A stretch of 64,000 bases of DNA from Pieris napi. Taxonomy: Eukaryota > Arthropoda > Insecta > Lepidoptera > Pieridae. The stretch spans positions 1,384,001-1,448,000 of the forward strand of contig NC_062243.1 of the NCBI RefSeq assembly GCF_905475465.1. The letters are read 5' to 3'. The notes below the pieces were generated by a model that saw nothing but the letters and a program-made list of their open reading frames with translations, was not told where the DNA came from and did no database searches. How positions within the stretch are numbered: position 1 is the stretch's first letter; every line of letters begins with the position of its first letter. Shown piece by piece: positions 45,689-60,600 of the stretch. The position numbers and the translations under genes were made by a program.

Positions 45689-48600
45689 CTATACAAAAAT
45701 TAAAAATAAATTATTTTGAAATAAGAAAAGTTGAAGCATAATATTATGCTCTGAAAGTTCCCAAAGAAATAATAAGTATTATTAGTTCAAATTTTTTTTA
45801 ACAACTTTAATTAAATAGAATGTAAAATGTACAATGATGTCTGGAACAATAGTTTGTGCTTTATAAAACACTGGATATATTTATATTCAAAGTTATTATC
45901 TGTCTAAAACGTACGATGTTATAATTAATATTTTTTATTAATAGTGCAGCGCTGCCCCTGTAAAAATTATGTTCAACAAGTCCCGATAGTAAGTTGCCAG
46001 TCTTGGAAAAATAAGTCGAGTTTTACTCTGATAATTGTTTCTGAAAATACAAATTGTGTGGTGATAATAAAAAAGCTATACATAATATATATAAATGGGC
46101 TATACAGTAAAACGCACACTTCGGTTTTATTGATTGTATTAATAACGTGCTATCTTCAAGATAACGGAATTCCATACTTACGTCGTTAAGACCTGCTTCG
46201 TCTAGATAACTCGCCAGATTACTAAGTACATTAGCGGCCTTTACACGTACAGTCAGAACCGTATGAAACAGTCCGCGCCATTCCGATCTGTCGTCCAATC
46301 CGTCCGTGTAGACGTGACAAGCGCGTGGTGGTTTGACATTTCGATTCGGCGCATTGGTGTTTACAAACGTTTGTACAGTTTTATGCGGGTGCCTCGTGTG
46401 GATGACAATTATTTCAAAATGGCAGTTTGGAGCGTGGAAGCAGTGACAGGTTTTATAAGGATATATCGGGAACATCCATGTTTATGGCAAGTTAAAAATA
46501 AGTCGGCTTATACAAACCGTAATTTAAAACAAAAAGCATACGGCGAACTCATAGATTATTGCAAAAATGTTGGTTTTACAACGGCGAACAGGGATTTTGT
46601 CACGAAAAAAATACAAAACCTAAGGGGAGCATTCCGCAAGGAGTTAAAAAAAGTGTCTGAAACCAGAAATAAAAGCGGAAGTGCACAGGATGATATATAT
46701 AAACCAAGTCTTTGGTATTATGATCAAATGTTATTTACCAAAGACCAAGAATTGCCGACTCCAAGTATTTCCAATATAGATATAGAAAATGAAAATTCCC
46801 AATATACAAACGTCGCTTCACAGTTATTTTCTCGAACTAACTCAGTATCACCTCCACGAGATGTCTCACCATCACCACTACAGGATACTACTAATATAGC
46901 ATCGCTACCAATTAATGCCGAAAATACAAATACTAAGGTAAGATAATAAATACACGTTTTTCACAGAAAACCTTTTTATTACGTATAAGTAAGTGATTAT
47001 TATCATTTTAAAATTAAATTAAATGATTATTACATAAAAATTAAAGGTTTGTCCATATTAACAGCTATGATCTACCAGCGTTTATCATAGTTTCTTGCCA
47101 AGAAACCTTACCTATTGTATTGAAATATGTTTTGTATTCATCTCTACTCTGTTTAGCTAAGGAAGGCACATTTCTGGCCGAATATCTGTCCAATGGAGTT
47201 AGTTCAGAGCTGTTTTGGCGCCAATCTCCGTCTAAAACAGTACTCGATTCAATATTTTCTCTGTCCACGGTTGATGCTGACATATAAAAATTACTTCTCT
47301 TTCTTAAAAAATTATGAATACTACATATTGCTAGTACTATGTAACATATATTTTCTGGTTTCATGTTAATAGGTGTACGTAGTATCTGAAATCTAGAGGC
47401 AATTATGCCAAAAGTATTTTCAACAACATTACGAGCACGTGAGAGTCTGTAATTGAAGATTCGTTTTTCATGATCAAGTTCTCTTTGCGGGTAGGGGGTC
47501 AAAAGGTTTTCATTCAATGCAAAACCTTCATCACCAATGAAAACGTAATTTAAATAATGATCATTCTCGCTTCTCTCGGGTAAATTTAATTGTCCTCTTA
47601 ATAATTTGTTGTAAAAGGTTGTGTATTCAATAACACCCCCATCGGACATCCTGCCATTTTTACCAACGTCAACAAAAATAAACTCATAGTTTGAGTCTAC
47701 CAGAGCCATTAAAACCATACTATAAAAGTTCTTATAATTGTAATATTTTGCTCCAGAATTGGCAGGAGGAATAATTCTTATATGTTTTCCGTCCAGTGCG
47801 CCTCCACAGTTAACAAAGTTCCAATGATCATGGAAACCTTTAGCAATTTCCAGCCATTCTTCTTTGCTTGTAGGAAACTGTAAAAAATATACATTTTTAT
47901 TACATTTTTTTCAGGAATCAACCCCTACTCCACGGGGAACGAAGAGGAAGTCAAATATAATTGACACTCAAATTAAGTTCATTAATGTATGCACAGAAGC
48001 ACTTCAAAAAAATAGCAGACAGATGACAGAATATGAAGCTCTAGGAGTGACAATTTCAAAAAAATTTGAAAAAATGGACAAAGTCCAAGCTCTATATGCA
48101 GAATCAATTATACATACAGTTATGCGCAAAGGCATTTTAAAACAACTAACAGAAACGTCTGATATATGTGATAAACAATGCAATAAAGTTGTATTTCATA
48201 CTAACATTTCTGGGCCATCGTCATCGTCTACCCCACTTCAAGAAAACTCTGATATAATTTTATCTGAACCTCAACATACTCATAACACAGAAAATACAGA
48301 ATCTATTCTCAAAGAATACTACCATAACTATGATGACGCTAACTTTTGAATTCATTTAAATTTTTCTATGTTAATTTTGTCTCGTATTCGTAATTAAAAA
48401 GGTAAATTAATTAAAATAGTGTTTTAATACTTACCCTCATGTAATCTTTCCTCAACGTTTCGTAAATCGCTTTACACGTTTCCGGTATTATCTTGCTTAG
48501 AGCTGATGTAGAAATGCCAGAAGAAAATTTTAAATCTTCAAATGAACGTCCAGTTGCCAGATATCTTAATGTTGCGGAAAGACGTTCTTCTGGTGTTATG

Positions 48601-51600
48601 CATTTTCTCATAACTGTATCTTGCTTAGTAATTCTGTGACGGATAAGTTCCAATAAGCAATCAAAATTATCGCCGTCCATCCGTAGGTAATTTTTAAAAT
48701 CTTCTGGATAGTTTTCTCGTATTTCTTTTAACATGGGTAAATGTCCAAATTTTCGTCTATATTTCTTAACCCATACACGTCTCCTTTTTAGATTATTAAA
48801 ACCAACCACAAAACCAGCTAACGCGATCACTAGACGTGTATCCATTTCTACTGTACCGGTTAAAACTGAAAGAAAACTTTTAAAATTGGTCGACATTCCA
48901 CGCGCCATTCCATACTGCGATCTAAACTCTCGAAAAGCATTTATACGTACAGTTTTATCTGCAGGAAAGCGAAATAGACAGTTTGAACCGCAGTTCAAAC
49001 TGTTATTACAATTGAAGCGTAAAGTAGAAGCACAGATCAGCGCGCGGTCTAGTCTGCACAGATTTATCTGCAGATTGGTGCGCAGTTCCAGAAATGCCAT
49101 TCCGAACTGCACGTGTGAAGGCCGCTATTATTAAACCAGGCCGGTAGAACAACCCTGGAAAATAAATTTACTCCATAAAACTAAATTTCCATATAAGCTA
49201 AACTATTCCTTCCTCGGTTTCGGCATTCATCGCCTTATGACACAATAATTAATTTACTTTTAAAATAACTACGGCACACGTTGTTTTCCCTATAAATGTA
49301 TTTATATACATATGTTGGTAGGACTATTGTCGCTATATAAAATGGGGATATATGGTAAAGAAAATGGGCTGTATACCAAATCATAAAAAAATTGCAACAA
49401 TTTTTTTTTTTTTTTTCTTGTGGGTCAAACTTCACTTCAAGCTAATCTCAAACCAAATATAAAACAAAAGTCATAACAATCGGTCAAGCTATTTCGGAGT
49501 TTGGTTGCACATACGAATTTTGTATACATATGTTTTAGTTATTTACGATCAAACGCGAATAACACGGATCAAAACAAATTTGAAACTTACTTTTTCCTAA
49601 ACTCTTCCACTCTTGGTTTCAAAAATTCTAGCGCTGTCCTCGCGTTTGCTCTATTGCCCATATAGAGGAATGACAGAGCATTCAAGCTGTCTTGTGCCTT
49701 CACGTTTGATCTGAGAACCATCTGCAGGAACCTTTAAATATTTTGTCCAATTAGATTGTAATATTCTTATGGCAACGGAGAATAAATTTGTTTCTCATAA
49801 TTATTATTCAACTGTTTTTTGTAACACAATTGTAACTAATATCAATCAATGAAAATCATTCATTCATATAGGTAACACAATGTACACTTATGAACGTCAA
49901 TAAAGAAATATACATTAAATGCTTATAATTTTACATTTACTGCCAGTTCTCAAATCAAGGGCGTAGAACGGAAGAGAAGAACTGGCAATAAACTCTCCTA
50001 CTAAAAATTGCCTAAGAGGCTTCGTGTGACAATTAACTAGTCCCAATTAATCAATGAATATTTCAGTAATTTATATTCCACGTAGGGCATTTATTTTTTA
50101 ATATACTCTAATGTTGATTGTGAAATATTTTTAAAATTGGACCAGCAGTTTTTGCTTTTAATTGTTGCAATAAAATACAAGTATTTCCTCTGTAATTACT
50201 ATAGTTTGAGAAAAACCCTCGTACAAACAAAATTCGGAAGCAAACTGTGAAAAATATAAAAAGAACATTGTATTTTTAAATTATTTCACAATAGTTTTAT
50301 ATTATTGTGTAATGTAAATTATTTCACAATCATAGAAAATATTGTGAAATAATTTAAAAATTAAATTTTTCATTGTGTGCCATTCAAATATTTGTTATCT
50401 CCGCTGTAATTATTATTATATTATGTGTAGATTTCATTCTTCACATAATACGTACTCTTGCACAGCCCGACTATCACTTGTACAACCAAGAGCTCTCAGC
50501 ATGGCAGTCTCATCCGCCTGGTTGTTTGAGTTAAGCCGTCTCTGGTACATGAACTGCCAATCACTGTAGTTGCCACTGAGGAGACCTTGGCAGAAGACGT
50601 GTCTTCTAATATTAGGGTTCACTCTGAAAACATTTAATTAATAATACCTTTTTAAGTTAAGTAGCAGTGTTGGCCTAGTGGCTTCAGCGTACGACTCTCA
50701 TACCTGAGGTCGTAGGTTCTATGAACTTTCTTTCTATGTGCGAAGGAAACCGACATGTCTTAGACCCAAAAAGTCGACGGCGTGTTTCAGACACTGGAGG
50801 CTGATCACCTACTTGCCTATTAGATTTAAAAATGATCATGAAACAGATTGAGAAATCTGAGGCCAAGACTTAAAGAGGTTGTAGCGCCACTGATTTTTTT
50901 TAATAATAAATTAAGACATTTGTGAAATTTATTTCGCAAGAAATATTATCTTCTATTCTCAACCAATTAGTTGATTTTATCACACCTGCTTATTAAGACT
51001 ACACTACTTAAAAGTAATAATAATAACCGCCCACACGAATCTATCAAATTTTTAGACCTCCATTTTCACAGCCTCCAAAACAGTGATATTTATATACAGG
51101 AAGATAAAAGCGCAAATGACTATAAAAAACCCGTGCTCACTTGCGTTAAGCCCGTGTGCAACAGTGTAGCATGGTCATAAATGGATCCTGATCGAATGTA
51201 ATCAGTTACTAAACATAATTATAATGTACTTTATTCATGACAATAAAGTTATGATAAAATGGTTTACATGATTGTCTACTTATTGCGAGTACAACATTTC
51301 TTAGATTACAATTTACATTTGACAGATTTTTTTTATTTCGAGGCTCCCTTTTATTATATTATACCATAAGAGCTGATATTTTTGATATTTTTACCATAAG
51401 AGCTGATTTACACAGGGTCAGTAACTGACTACAAATTCGAGGCAAGTCAGTGCTGACCCGAAAAAAACCCTGTGTAAACTGATTTGAAGTCAGTACAGTT
51501 GCAGTGGCTTGAAGTCAGCGCTGACTTGAATATTCGGACACGATTATTTTAAAGTCAGTTGGCGCCCCCCGCCACCCGCGCACCCCCGCACCAGCCAAAT

Positions 51601-54600
51601 AAACCCCGTGTAAACAGACAAGTCAGTGCGTGGTTAGTCACTGCCGCTGCGTTGTAGAGTGACTACGTTTTTTTCGCTGGCGATAAAAATGAAGCTTAGC
51701 GAAGACGACACCTTAAAATTGGTGCAATTATATGGCGAAAATTCGCAATTGCTTCAGCTACAAAGCAGAGCCACCAGTTTCGTTTCTATCGTCAATCCAT
51801 TTTTTACCCATTGTCGTTTATTTTTAGTTATCTCATTTTCTACCATTTCTATTAACTCATTCAACAGCAAAATTGATAAATTTTTCAACAAATAATTAAA
51901 TTGTCATTTCAGTTGTTTTCGCGAATTCATGTTTCCCACTGACTTCACACACGTGTGCTCATCGTGAGAAACGCACCACTACTACTTACTTCATGTAAAC
52001 AGTTAAAGTCAGTCGCGGCGCCGACATTGGCGCTGCGACTGACTTGTCTACTGACCCTGTGTAAATCAGCCTTAAACAGTACTTGTGGAGTAACAGAAAG
52101 TATTCTTTGAATATTGAATACTTCACTACTTATAGAGATATGTAAGGGTAATGGTTTGAGCGAGCGACTCTTAATTTCACATTCCGCCTGCGCACCAGTG
52201 GAGATGCTATGAGTATGTTACTTGCTCGTACGGGCAAAGTACCCACTATTCAAATTAACGACTTGTGTCTATTTATTTATTTGGGAAACAAAACAGATAC
52301 ATCGCTTTACAATAAAAAAAGTTAAAACATAAAATAGACACATTGGTTGTATCCACAAAAAGTGTCACTAATAAAAAATATGATACAGAGCAACAAAAAC
52401 GGCTTACCTATCTACGTATAGAAAAACATACAAAAGAAACATGACATCCAAGACCAAGACTGATACAGAATTATAGCGCCACTCAATTATCATATATTGA
52501 GGATAATAAATAAATTTTCCTATTGGAAAATAGGAAAAATCCTTGAATTATTTCTAGTAGTAGGATTGCGTGAGAACACACCATTTTAGATAAGTGGCAA
52601 TCAAGTAAAAGGAATAAAGACATTAAAGGAAATTGACCACGCCTATCAGGATGTTATTTATTTAAATATACATTTACGGCAATCGTATAATGTATTAGAG
52701 ACGTTTAGTTATATATATCACTAATAAAATTAATAATTTTAACGATGAGAAAATATAATGATGATTTTCTATCTACGATTTTGTTTTATTTGGAGTATCT
52801 TAGACTACATGAGTAGTGTTGGCCTAGTGGCTTCAGCGTACGACTCTCATCCCTGAAGTCGTAGGTTCGATCCCCGGCTGTGCACCAATGGACTTTCTTT
52901 ATATGTGCGCATTTAACATTCGCTCGAACGGTGAAGGAAAACATTATGAGTAAACCGGCTTGCCTTAGACCCAAAAAGTCGAGGGCGTGCGTCAGGCACA
53001 GAAGGCTAATCACCTACTTGCCTGTTAGATTAACAAATGATCATGAAACAGAAATCGTAATTGAAGCGACATTGTTTTTTTTTTCTTTTATACCGTCTAA
53101 GTGTTTTCTTTTATAATATGTGTAGCTGTAAAATTACTTATAAATAAATAAATTTTAAAAATAAAAATCTAAATTTAATTTATGGTTCCCCCTAACCCTT
53201 ATAGAATGATTATAAATATAAATGCATTGGATCACTTTATGTAAGCATTATTCAGTTCGATACATATGTCAGAGAGTGCTGCGAACGAACTAACATCCGG
53301 CGTCGTCACGTTAAAGTGGCGGTCGGTGTTCGGTTTCACAGTATTGTAGTCACGTAGTTCTTTCTATGTGCGCTCTATTTTTCGCTCGAAAGGTGAAAAC
53401 ATCGTGAGGAAACCGGCTTGCCTTAGACCCTAAAAGTCAACGGCGTGCATAAGGCACAGAAGGCTGATCACCTATTAGATTAACAAATGATCATGACACA
53501 GATACAGAAATCTGAGGCCCAGACCTAAAAAGGTTGCAGCGCCATTGATTTATTTATTTTTATTTATCGTAGACTACAAGTCTTTGGCTAACCTTGCACT
53601 TGCTTGAAGGATTAGATGACTGTCAAACTGAGGCTGATAAAATAAAATGAATACAAATAATACGTATAAAATTAATGATGACTATGAATTTTTAATTAAT
53701 GTCATACTAGCAATTAGAAGCAATAAAGTAAAGTTTGCGTTTAATGTGTTATTAAGATTTAATTTTTACACGTTTCTGTTTTTGATGATGATGATGAAGC
53801 ATGACAAATTCAATTCATAAGATAAGGTTTTATAGATTTAATGTTGCAAACTCTATGTTATTCTATAAAATAAAATAAAATAAAATATGTTTATTATGGA
53901 ACGTAAGATACATGTATCACTTATTCCACGTCATTAAATTTGAAGGCATCCCTACTCATCGGCAAAGAAGACAGAGGGTGTAGGCCGAGAGAAAAAGCCG
54001 GCGTAAAAAACTCTCGGTACTCTTTTAAAACAGCAAATCATCAAACAACACTTATTTATAACAAATATCGCAAATTAATTAGAAGTAGCCTGTCTAGCAC
54101 TAGTCCCAGGCCCTTTTATCAATTAGATAATCGTTGACTTTATAGTAAGCCTTTTTACACAGCTTTTCTTTAATACATTTCTTAAATTTATTGAAAGGCA
54201 GTGATAAAAGAGCTTCTGGGATTTTATTAAAGAAGAGTATCCCTTTCCCCAAAAAAGAATTACTAACTTTAGATAGTCTAGTACGGGGAAATTGCAGCCT
54301 GCGTTTGTTCCGTGTATTAACATTGTGCGTATGTTCTATTCTAGTAAACTTATCACTATTTTTGTATACATACATAATATTTTCAAAAATATATTGCGAG
54401 GGAAAGGTAAGTATATTAATTTCCTTGAATTTATCTCTAAGAGATTCCCTACATTTTAAATTATAGATTGCACGAATAGCCCTCTTCTGCAGGATGAAAA
54501 TAGTTTCGACATCAGCAGCATGACCCCATAATAATAAGCCATAAGTCATTAAGCTATGAAAGTAACTAAAATAAACAAGTCTAGCTGTATCGACATCAGT

Positions 54601-57600
54601 TAGAGAGCGAATTTTTTTAACCGCGTAGGCTGCAGAACTAAGTCTCTTCGCCAATCCGTTAATATGAGGGGACCACTGAAGTTTTGAATCCATGGTGATT
54701 CCGAGAAATACAGTTGTATCATCCAGATTCAATTCCTCACCGTTTGTAATTGGTCTAGTATCCATAATCCTTGAATTTTTTGCACAAAATTTAATGCATT
54801 TTGTCTTTTTTGCATTAAGTAGAAGGTTATTCATACTAAACCAATGGACAATCGAAGACAGAGCATTGTTCACATCGTCAAAATTTGTTATTTGTCGTTT
54901 GATTTTAAAAATCAAGGACGTGTCATCAGCAAACAAAACTATCTGATGTTTTCTCTCTACCATGAAAGGTAGATCATTTATATAAACAAGAAAGAGGAAA
55001 GGGCCAAGAATTGAGCCCTGTGGTACCCCCATATCTACTGCCGACCCAGAGGACCTCTTACCATTCACTTCAACCTTCTGAGTTCTTCCGTGTAAATAGG
55101 AAGTCAGAAGATTCAGTGCGGTATTCTTGATGCCATAATGGCGGAGTTTCCCGATTAAGGTCTCGTGTTGGACACAATCAAATGCTTTGGATAAGTCGCA
55201 GAAAACACCTAAAGCGTCATGCGACTCCTCCCAAGCCTTAATTATATATCTATATAACTCAACACCGGCATCGGCTGTCGAGCGACCCTTGGTAAAACCG
55301 AACTGATTATTATGTAATAATTTGTTTACGTTAAAATGACTTACCAGTTGATTTAATATAATTTTTTCAAATATTTTACTACAAGTAGGTAGTACGGAAA
55401 TCGGTCTAAAGTTACTGGGGTCGGACATACTACCTGCTTTAAATAATGGAATGACTTTACTATGTTTCATTAGATCGGGAAACTCGCCACTTTTAATACA
55501 ATTGTTGAAAATTATAGCTAGATGGGGAGCAATTACATCAATTATATATATCTTGTGGAGCGATTCTTTTAAGTACACATTCTTAAAAGGCCGGCAACGT
55601 ACTTGCCTTCTGGCAATGTGAGCCTCCTGCCCGTTTGCCTCCTATTACATAAAAGAAAGATTTTGATTTAATTTGTTGAGTGTTAAAAAAAGCATTAGCA
55701 TACATCCAACCTAATATGAGATTTATTGATAAATTTTGCTTGATAGGCAAACATGCCGATTTCCTTACAGTATTTTCCTTTGCCGTTAAACCCAGTTTTA
55801 CCTTTTTAACTTACATTTAACATGTAAGTAAAAAGGTGCATAGCCATGATTCGTACGATCCTCAGTCTTCCAACCTTTACACTACTTGAACTTTTTTTTT
55901 TATAGAATAACAAACGGGCAGGAGGCTCACCTGATGTTAAGTGATACCGCCGCCCATGGACACTCTCAATGCCAGAGGGCTCGCGAGTGCGTTGCCGGCC
56001 TTTCAAGAGTTGGTACGCTCTTTTCTTGAAGGACCCTAAGTCGAATTGGTTCGGAAATACTTCAGTGGGCAGCTGGTTCCACAAAGTGGTGATGCGCGTC
56101 AAAAACTGCCTTGAAAAACGCTCAGTTGTGGAACGACTAAAATAATGTTCACTTACTTGTTACTGTTATTTTTAAAAGCATTGAACTTCAACACAGCGTT
56201 GTTGACGCAGCCAGTATGGCCGATGCTACAAGCAAACTGAAGGACGAAGAAACGATTCAATGTCCTTGACAAAGGTTCTCCTATTTGAACGTCGTACCCT
56301 AAGTCCTCTATGACATTACGCAAGAATTCGTGCAGTATAATCTGTAAGAAATTCGAAACACATTTTTTTACCAAATGGAGACTTCAGAATGTTGGAAATT
56401 TTTTAGTTGTTATTATTGTCAATCTAGATAACAATTTATTTACTAGATTGACAATAATAACTTTTATAAATCTAGATAAATCCCGAAAAAAATAATTCTA
56501 GAGCTGTGGCAGCTTAGAGATGACTCTCTATTAAGAGTTCGTTCAAACCCCAAAACAAGTTATTTTTTCAACGGGAGTGTATGTTAATGTTATATTTTAG
56601 TCAATTTACTTAATTCTAAAAAAATAATACATAAATCTCAAAAACCACATTATCTGTTGGTGAAATGTTAATATATCAGTTTAGTAGATTTTAAGAAAAT
56701 CGCGTTCATACAGACACGCGTTCGGTAGAGTTTATTGAATAATGCAAGGATCAAAATTGTAAGTGGAGATCGTATAGAATACTAACATCGAACTCCTGTA
56801 ATGTGCTTGGCATATGCAAGAATCGGTTTCTAATCCAGGAGAATCCACTTATCGCTGGATACCAAGAGTAATAGCTGGTATCTTTCTTTAGAAAATCTAG
56901 TACTCGGAAACCTAGATTAAAAGACATTCTTTCCGACCTCATCAAAGCAAACACGTCATCGACAATCTGAAAAAGGATTATTACATTTCTTATTATCATA
57001 TCAATCGATTAGTAAAATAAAATCAGTTAACATTAGATAATAATATATGCACAAAACTTCGTTCGAACTAAATTCCAAAACTTAAGTAGGATTGAATCAC
57101 CTCAAATTAGTCATGAAACTGTTTTTTTGATTTAAAAAAATTGATCTTACGGTTTCTGCACAGAACATTAAGTAAGGTTTTGAACCAACATAAGTTAGAG
57201 TCTGGCTAATGAATGAAGATAATTGAATTATTTGAAAAATTTCGGATGGCAACACATTCTGTGTTCATTGAATTTCTTAGGTTAGTATGATTTATTCTCT
57301 TGATACTTCATGCAATTACCCATTTTTATTTCTATTATATATTTTTTCCGAATAGTTAACAGGTATAATAGCCTAAGCTTTGTTTTATTTAATAGAATAT
57401 TACGTTTCTTTCGCAGGATTTGATTATTCCGAATAAAGATGTGTTTTATAACAAATATAATTTTAGTTTTCCATGCAATGTGTCATTTTAAGTATCAATA
57501 GTAAAATACTAAATACGTATAGTATTTAATTTCATAGAAATACAGTTTTACTATCAATGTTAAAAAAATAAAATCAAGTTTCTAATAAGTTTAATCCACA

Positions 57601-60600
57601 AAATATATTAAACAACTATTTTTTTTTGAATTTGCCACGCTTTATCGTTATCTTCTATTATTAGCCAGACTAACTTATCAGACCGTTAGTGTTTATTGTT
57701 TAATAATCAAAAAGTTCGAAGAAAATACAGAGATGACGATATAGTACACCTCATTTATTACTTGAAATAATACTATTTAATACAAAACTAGCTATATATT
57801 TTGTCTAAGAAACTTTTAAAAGTCTCCTTTATCTCTATCTTGAGCATTTTTCTCTTAAATACTAAACATCATTTTAATAATCTGATCGTTTCGCAACCAC
57901 CAAGCCGAGATAGTTTCACTATACGGCACTATATGGCATGCGTTGGTTGGTAGAGTCAGTTTCCGAACTTAGACTCATAATTGGTCCGTTTTGCGTAAAG
58001 TCCTGGATAATTTAGTCAGCCTAGCTCCTTCCAGAAGCACAGAAGTCTCCTGGGCACTTCGCAGGCTTCACGGAGCGCATGCGTTGGTATTATGAACTAA
58101 TTATGGCCGTACGTTACAAGTACGTGGGGATTACATACGTATTATATTATATCATTATTACCTGAGCCCTATTTAGATGATGTATCTGCGTGTGATTAGT
58201 TTGAAGAGCATCAGCAATCATTTCCCATGTGTGAGTGTCATAATTTACTCTGTATATTCCTAAAAAATAATTATACAAATTTTAATATTTTCGATATTAC
58301 CTTATTAGGTGATAATATATTAATTATTTTATTATAATTACAAGTTAGGATGAGCCGCTTTTTTTCGTCGACAATTCCTAACGTAATAAATAAAGCCCCT
58401 AGACCTTTTATGCTTTTATTGTCCGTACATTATTAGATTTTTCTGTATATGCATAAGTGTTAGCATATCGCACGGTAGCGGCATTTATCGTGTACCTATT
58501 GTTGAAAAACATCTCTTAGATCTCATCATGCATAAAACAATAATAATATGTAATCGTGGCAATGTCGTGTCAAAATAAATCTCTTACAAAATTCTAGCTG
58601 TGGTTTAGGGGGTTGTGGTATTACTTGAAAAAAAAAAAAAACGCCTTGCAGACTTATTTTGTGAATTATTTTAGTAACCGCTAAAAGCTGACGGTTACTT
58701 AGGTGTCATGTTTTTACATATCAACAAATTAAAGCATACAAATTATAATTTACCATGCTATAATTGAATACAAAGTAAAAATCACAAAATAAAATTATAT
58801 TCATGATAGCGTTTTCTTGTTAATTTAATTTTTATCATACCTTTTTGCTGTAGATTAAAGATCACCCAATTATGTCCAGGTGTATTTTGAATTTCGTATT
58901 CTTCACCTTGCATGACATGGGTGATGGTAAGATTCTCAAATTTCGGGTTATGCCCTGATGTGAATGTAAGTGGGATAGGCCAGAATTGCTTAGTTTGTTG
59001 AGCTGAAGGGCTGATGAAGAAACGTTCCTAAAATAATTAATGATTAACGTTTGTTTTTGCCAACATTTTGCCTGCCTCACAACAAGCATGATCAAAGTTT
59101 GACTCAGACTATCAGAGTCAAATAAAATGGTATACGATTTAAAGTAACAGAAAATACGTTTCCATTTCATTTTCAGGTTTATTATATAAAAGTCGAGGTT
59201 CACACTTCTCGTTTAAAATATTTAAAATTGGTTGAGTCCAACTTAGTGCTGGGCTGCACTTGTCATAATAAAATAAAATAAAATAAAATAAAATAAAATA
59301 AAATAAAATAAAATAAAATAAAATAAAATAAAATAAAATAAAATAAAATAAAATAAAATAAAATAAAATAAAATAAAATAAAATAAAATAAAATAAAATA
59401 TGTTTATTATGGAACATAAGATACATGTATCACTTATTCCACGTCATTAAATTTGAATTTGTAGGCATCCCTACTCATCGGCACAGAAGACAGAGGGTGT
59501 AGGCCGAGAGAAAAATCCGGCGTAAAAAACTCTCGGTACTCTCGGTAATCATGTATTTGTATATTCAGTTCTTTAGTTTTCCCAGTTCTTGGTTAACATT
59601 TTCTTAATACGCGTAGTTTTAAAGTTGGATGTTATTTGTTATGTTTACTTTTTTTACGTTTACTTAACGTTAAACTTTTTTCTAGTATATTTTAAAGAAT
59701 TTGCATATAATGGCAGTGTCTCTAAATTAAAGTGTAAAGTAAACAAACAATACCTGAGAAATTTTAATGAGACCGGACGCCATATTGACATTAACATTGA
59801 TAACGGGGTACCCGCGTTCTTCTACCCAGTATCGGAAAAAGGCAGCGATGTTCACAGAACTTGGAAGAGTTTGGTCTTCTGCAACGGCTTTTGCAAAGTT
59901 TGAGTAGAGATCGACAGGATATGCATGTTCGTAGGATCTAATTGATAAACATAATAATTATTATTATCTTTGAAGAGAGTAATTGCGAGATTGTTGTTTT
60001 TGCAGAGACCGCTCTGGCAATTCTCAACGATGAAGTCGTGAGTTCATTTTGCGGGTAGTTATGCCGCGGGTATTGCCAGTTTAAGTATCTACCCGCAAAT
60101 GTATATGATGCTGATATTTAAAGGTTTTATTTGAAAATAAAAATTATATTATTATTATTAATAAACATAGTAAATGTTTTTTTATATTAGTATTTAAAAA
60201 AATTCTCACTTCTCTACTAAAAAGTAATTCAAGGCCTTTTTAAATGTACTTTCTCCCATCAAATTCTTCAACATAACTAATAAGGCTGCCCCTTTCGTGT
60301 AACTGATTCCACTAAAATGTCCAGTAACTTGGGTCGGTGTGTTAACTGTGTGCTCCAATGCCCTGGTATTTACAGATGAGTCCGATGATAGGGCACTTTG
60401 CAATGATAATATATTGAATTGATCCGCTATTTCCAATGATGGGTCTACCTGCAATTAAAAATTTCAATATGCAATTATGCGCAATTAAAATCGACAGTAT
60501 AAAATTGTGGCAAAGACTGGTAAAGCGGAAAATTTTATATCATGTATATAAAAATTAATATTCGAAACTTTTATTTTTGAGGCGAAATTTTTAAAAATAT

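Larger units (their letters stand above)
46233..49126 (-). mobile_element. PIF/Harbinger DNA transposon, apparently complete, in gene D exon 13
   Basis: The termini are inverted: AGCGGCCTTTACACGTACAG at the left and the complement of a near-identical sequence at the right (two differences in the first 20). ATT flanks both sides (46230-46232, 49127-49129), a 3-bp target duplication as expected of the superfamily. Inside are the two usual genes, a DDE transposase and a MADF/Myb-type DNA-binding protein, both open. Near-matching termini, intact frames and a clean duplication suggest a young insertion. Confidence 0.9.

Noticed and set aside
46023..46475. 150-codon minus-strand frame over gene D exon 13
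   Set aside because: It joins the exon fragment to the transposon terminus by chance; only NVLSNLASYLDEAGLND is native.
48733..49134. Plus-strand frame over the transposase
   Set aside because: Antisense shadow of the transposase N-terminal region.
59139..59426. Frame of repeated Phe-Tyr-Phe-Ile-Leu
   Set aside because: Translation of the (AAAAT)n microsatellite.
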